Positions 22,443 through 23,543 of a DNA stretch of 23,543 nt are shown piece by piece. The translations under genes and the position numbers were made by a program. Each line of letters opens with the position of its first letter. Position 1 is the stretch's first letter. The notes below the pieces were generated by a model. The model ran no database searches. It saw nothing but the letters and a program-made list of their open reading frames with translations, and was not told where the DNA came from. This DNA is from JAEUNX01 sp034004685 (GTDB taxonomy: Bacteria; Pseudomonadota; Gammaproteobacteria; Burkholderiales; Rhodocyclaceae): the NCBI GenBank assembly GCA_034004685.1, contig JAVEWG010000050.1, forward strand, positions 1 through 23,543. Reading direction: 5' to 3'.

Positions 22443-23458
22443 CCTGGAACCTCCGCCGGCAAGGCGGCTTCACCCTGGTGGAACTGATGGTGGCCCTGAC
22501 CCTGGGCTTGCTGCTCTCCGGGATGATCGTGGGCATCTTTGTTTCCAACAAGCAGTCCTACCGGATCCAGAATGCCCTGGCCCGGATCCAGGAGAGCGGG
22601 CGCTTCGGCCTGGAATTCATGGGGCGGGATATCCGGGGCGCGAGCTTCCTGGGATCGTGCCAGCCGGCAGGAGACATCCACCGGGTCACCAACACCCTGA
22701 GCAGCGGATACTCCGCCAACGTGGCGGTCGGGGTCGAGGGTTTCGATGCCGACGGCACGGACTGGGACCCCGCCCTGGATAGCAGCATATCGGACGAATC
22801 CCCGACTGACGGCAGCGACATCCTGACCCTGCGGCTGGCCGGCGACGGAGTTCCGGTGGAAACCCCCTACATGAACACCTCCTCAGCGGACATCCACGTC
22901 CAGGCGGACAACCGCTTGAAGCAGGGCGACATTGCCGTGATCTGCGATGCCTCAGCCGCCGCTATCTTCCAGATCACCAATGCCAATCCCGGCACCAGCG
23001 GCAGCGTGGTCCACAACACCGGCGGCAGCACCACCCCTGGCAACAGCACCAAGAACCTGGGAAAAACCTTCGGCGCTGGCGCCGAGATCTTCACCTTCTC
23101 AACCAAGTCCTACTTTGTCGCCACCAGCCAGTCGGGTTCCGGCACTTCCCTGTGGGTCAAGGTGGACGATGCTGACCCGGTGGAGTTGGTGGAAGACGTG
23201 GAGCGGATGCAGATCGAATACGGGCTTTCTCCCGGCAACGAAGAGCATTCCGCCGATCGCTATGTGGCGGCTCCGGACGTGGACGACTGGGCCCGGGTGG
23301 TGGCGGTACGCCTCCATTTGCTGATTGCCTCCGGTGAAGCTGGTTTGCGCAGCGATGGCGCCCAATCCATGACCTTCAACGACACCTCCACCCCATCCAG
23401 CACCCGCATCCGCAAGACCTTCACGTCGGTCATCAACCTGAGGAACCGGGTTCCATGA
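22439..23458 (+). CDS. pilW: Type IV minor pilin PilW
   Basis: 339 residues from ATG 22439 (ATGA with the pilV stop); an upstream in-frame start at 22415 is less likely. Prepilin site GG|FTLVELMVAL with Glu at +5, anchor helix ending LLSGMIVGIFVSNKQSYR, then ALARIQESGRFGLEFMGRDIRGA, the PilW signature. The long globular part has two Cys (SCQ and ICDAS) that may pair, a DDADPVELVEDVERMQIEYG stretch and a final beta-region with VINLRNRVP. Usual PilW length. Confidence 0.93.
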   Translation: MTWNLRRQGGFTLVELMVALTLGLLLSGMIVGIFVSNKQSYRIQNALARIQESGRFGLEFMGRDIRGASFLGSCQPAGDIHRVTNTLSSGYSANVAVGVEGFDADGTDWDPALDSSISDESPTDGSDILTLRLAGDGVPVETPYMNTSSADIHVQADNRLKQGDIAVICDASAAAIFQITNANPGTSGSVVHNTGGSTTPGNSTKNLGKTFGAGAEIFTFSTKSYFVATSQSGSGTSLWVKVDDADPVELVEDVERMQIEYGLSPGNEEHSADRYVAAPDVDDWARVVAVRLHLLIASGEAGLRSDGAQSMTFNDTSTPSSTRIRKTFTSVINLRNRVP

Positions 23459-23543
23459 AGCAACGCGCCTTGAGCCCTCGCCACCAAGGGGGTGCATCCC
23501 TGATCATCGGCCTCCTGGTCCTGGTGATCCTCACCTTCCTGGG
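23455..23543 (+). CDS. pilX: Type IV minor pilin PilX, start only
   Basis: First 29 codons before the right edge; ATG overlaps the pilW stop (ATGA). Prepilin-like GG|ASLIIGLLVLVILTFLG. The fifth residue after the cut is Ile, not Glu; a missing Glu+5 is usual for PilX and GspK-type tip pilins. Order and sequence support PilX. Confidence 0.85.
   Translation, partial: MKQRALSPRHQGGASLIIGLLVLVILTFL

Overview
The window is GC-rich DNA (mostly above 65% by eye) from a Gram-negative bacterium, most likely a betaproteobacterium near the Rhodocyclaceae. This is inferred from codon and GC style and from a mix of genes: a TonB-dependent B12 receptor, type IVa minor pilins, and a LapA-like type I secretion system. 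I name no species. There are 23 supported protein genes (two cut by the window edges), one cobalamin riboswitch, one assembly gap inside a microsatellite-like coding repeat, and several intergenic palindromes. No rRNA, tRNA, CRISPR array or intact insertion sequence was seen.

Layout. (1) 1-5958, minus strand: a type I secretion and adhesin locus in the order ABC exporter (LapB-like), membrane-fusion protein (LapC-like), a LuxR-type regulator with a degenerate receiver, then the start of a giant retention-module adhesin with Ig-like repeats. The adhesin runs off the left edge and carries a PPVE repeat interrupted by Ns. (2) 6135-9617: SelO protein AMPylase (plus), an exported SurE-like nucleotidase (minus) and a YpfJ-type zinc metallopeptidase (minus). 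(3) 9700-9760: a perfect 20-bp inverted repeat. (4) 9821-17884: the left half of a cobalamin locus on the minus strand. Gene order in transcription is btuB, btuC, btuD, btuF, cobO, then after an inserted plus-strand DUF2798 gene, cobA and cobB/cbiA. A cobalamin riboswitch precedes btuB. (5) 17884-20933, plus strand: cobU, cobT, cobS and cobC (nucleotide-loop assembly). (6) 21051-21368: a small unrecognised gene. (7) 21452 to the right edge, plus strand: type IV minor pilin genes fimT/fimU, pilV, pilW and the start of pilX, chained by short overlaps.

How they work together. The first locus should export a very large adhesin and hold it in the outer membrane through an N-terminal plug with a LapG-type Ala-Ala-Gly site. 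The outer-membrane TolC-type pore and the LapD/LapG control pair are not in view. The B12 locus imports corrinoid (BtuB, BtuF, BtuCD), adenosylates it (CobO), supplies part of de novo corrin synthesis (CobA, CobB/CbiA) and attaches the lower ligand (CobU, CobT, CobS, CobC). Genes for CbiB/CobD and CbiP/CobQ are absent here and must lie elsewhere if the pathway is complete. The minor pilins would prime type IV pilus assembly.

I found no clearly new multi-gene system. The points most worth checking are the gap and repeat structure of the adhesin, the phosphorylation-dead regulator beside the exporter, the perfect palindrome at 9700-9760, and a possible pseudoknot-like switch between the riboswitch and btuB.
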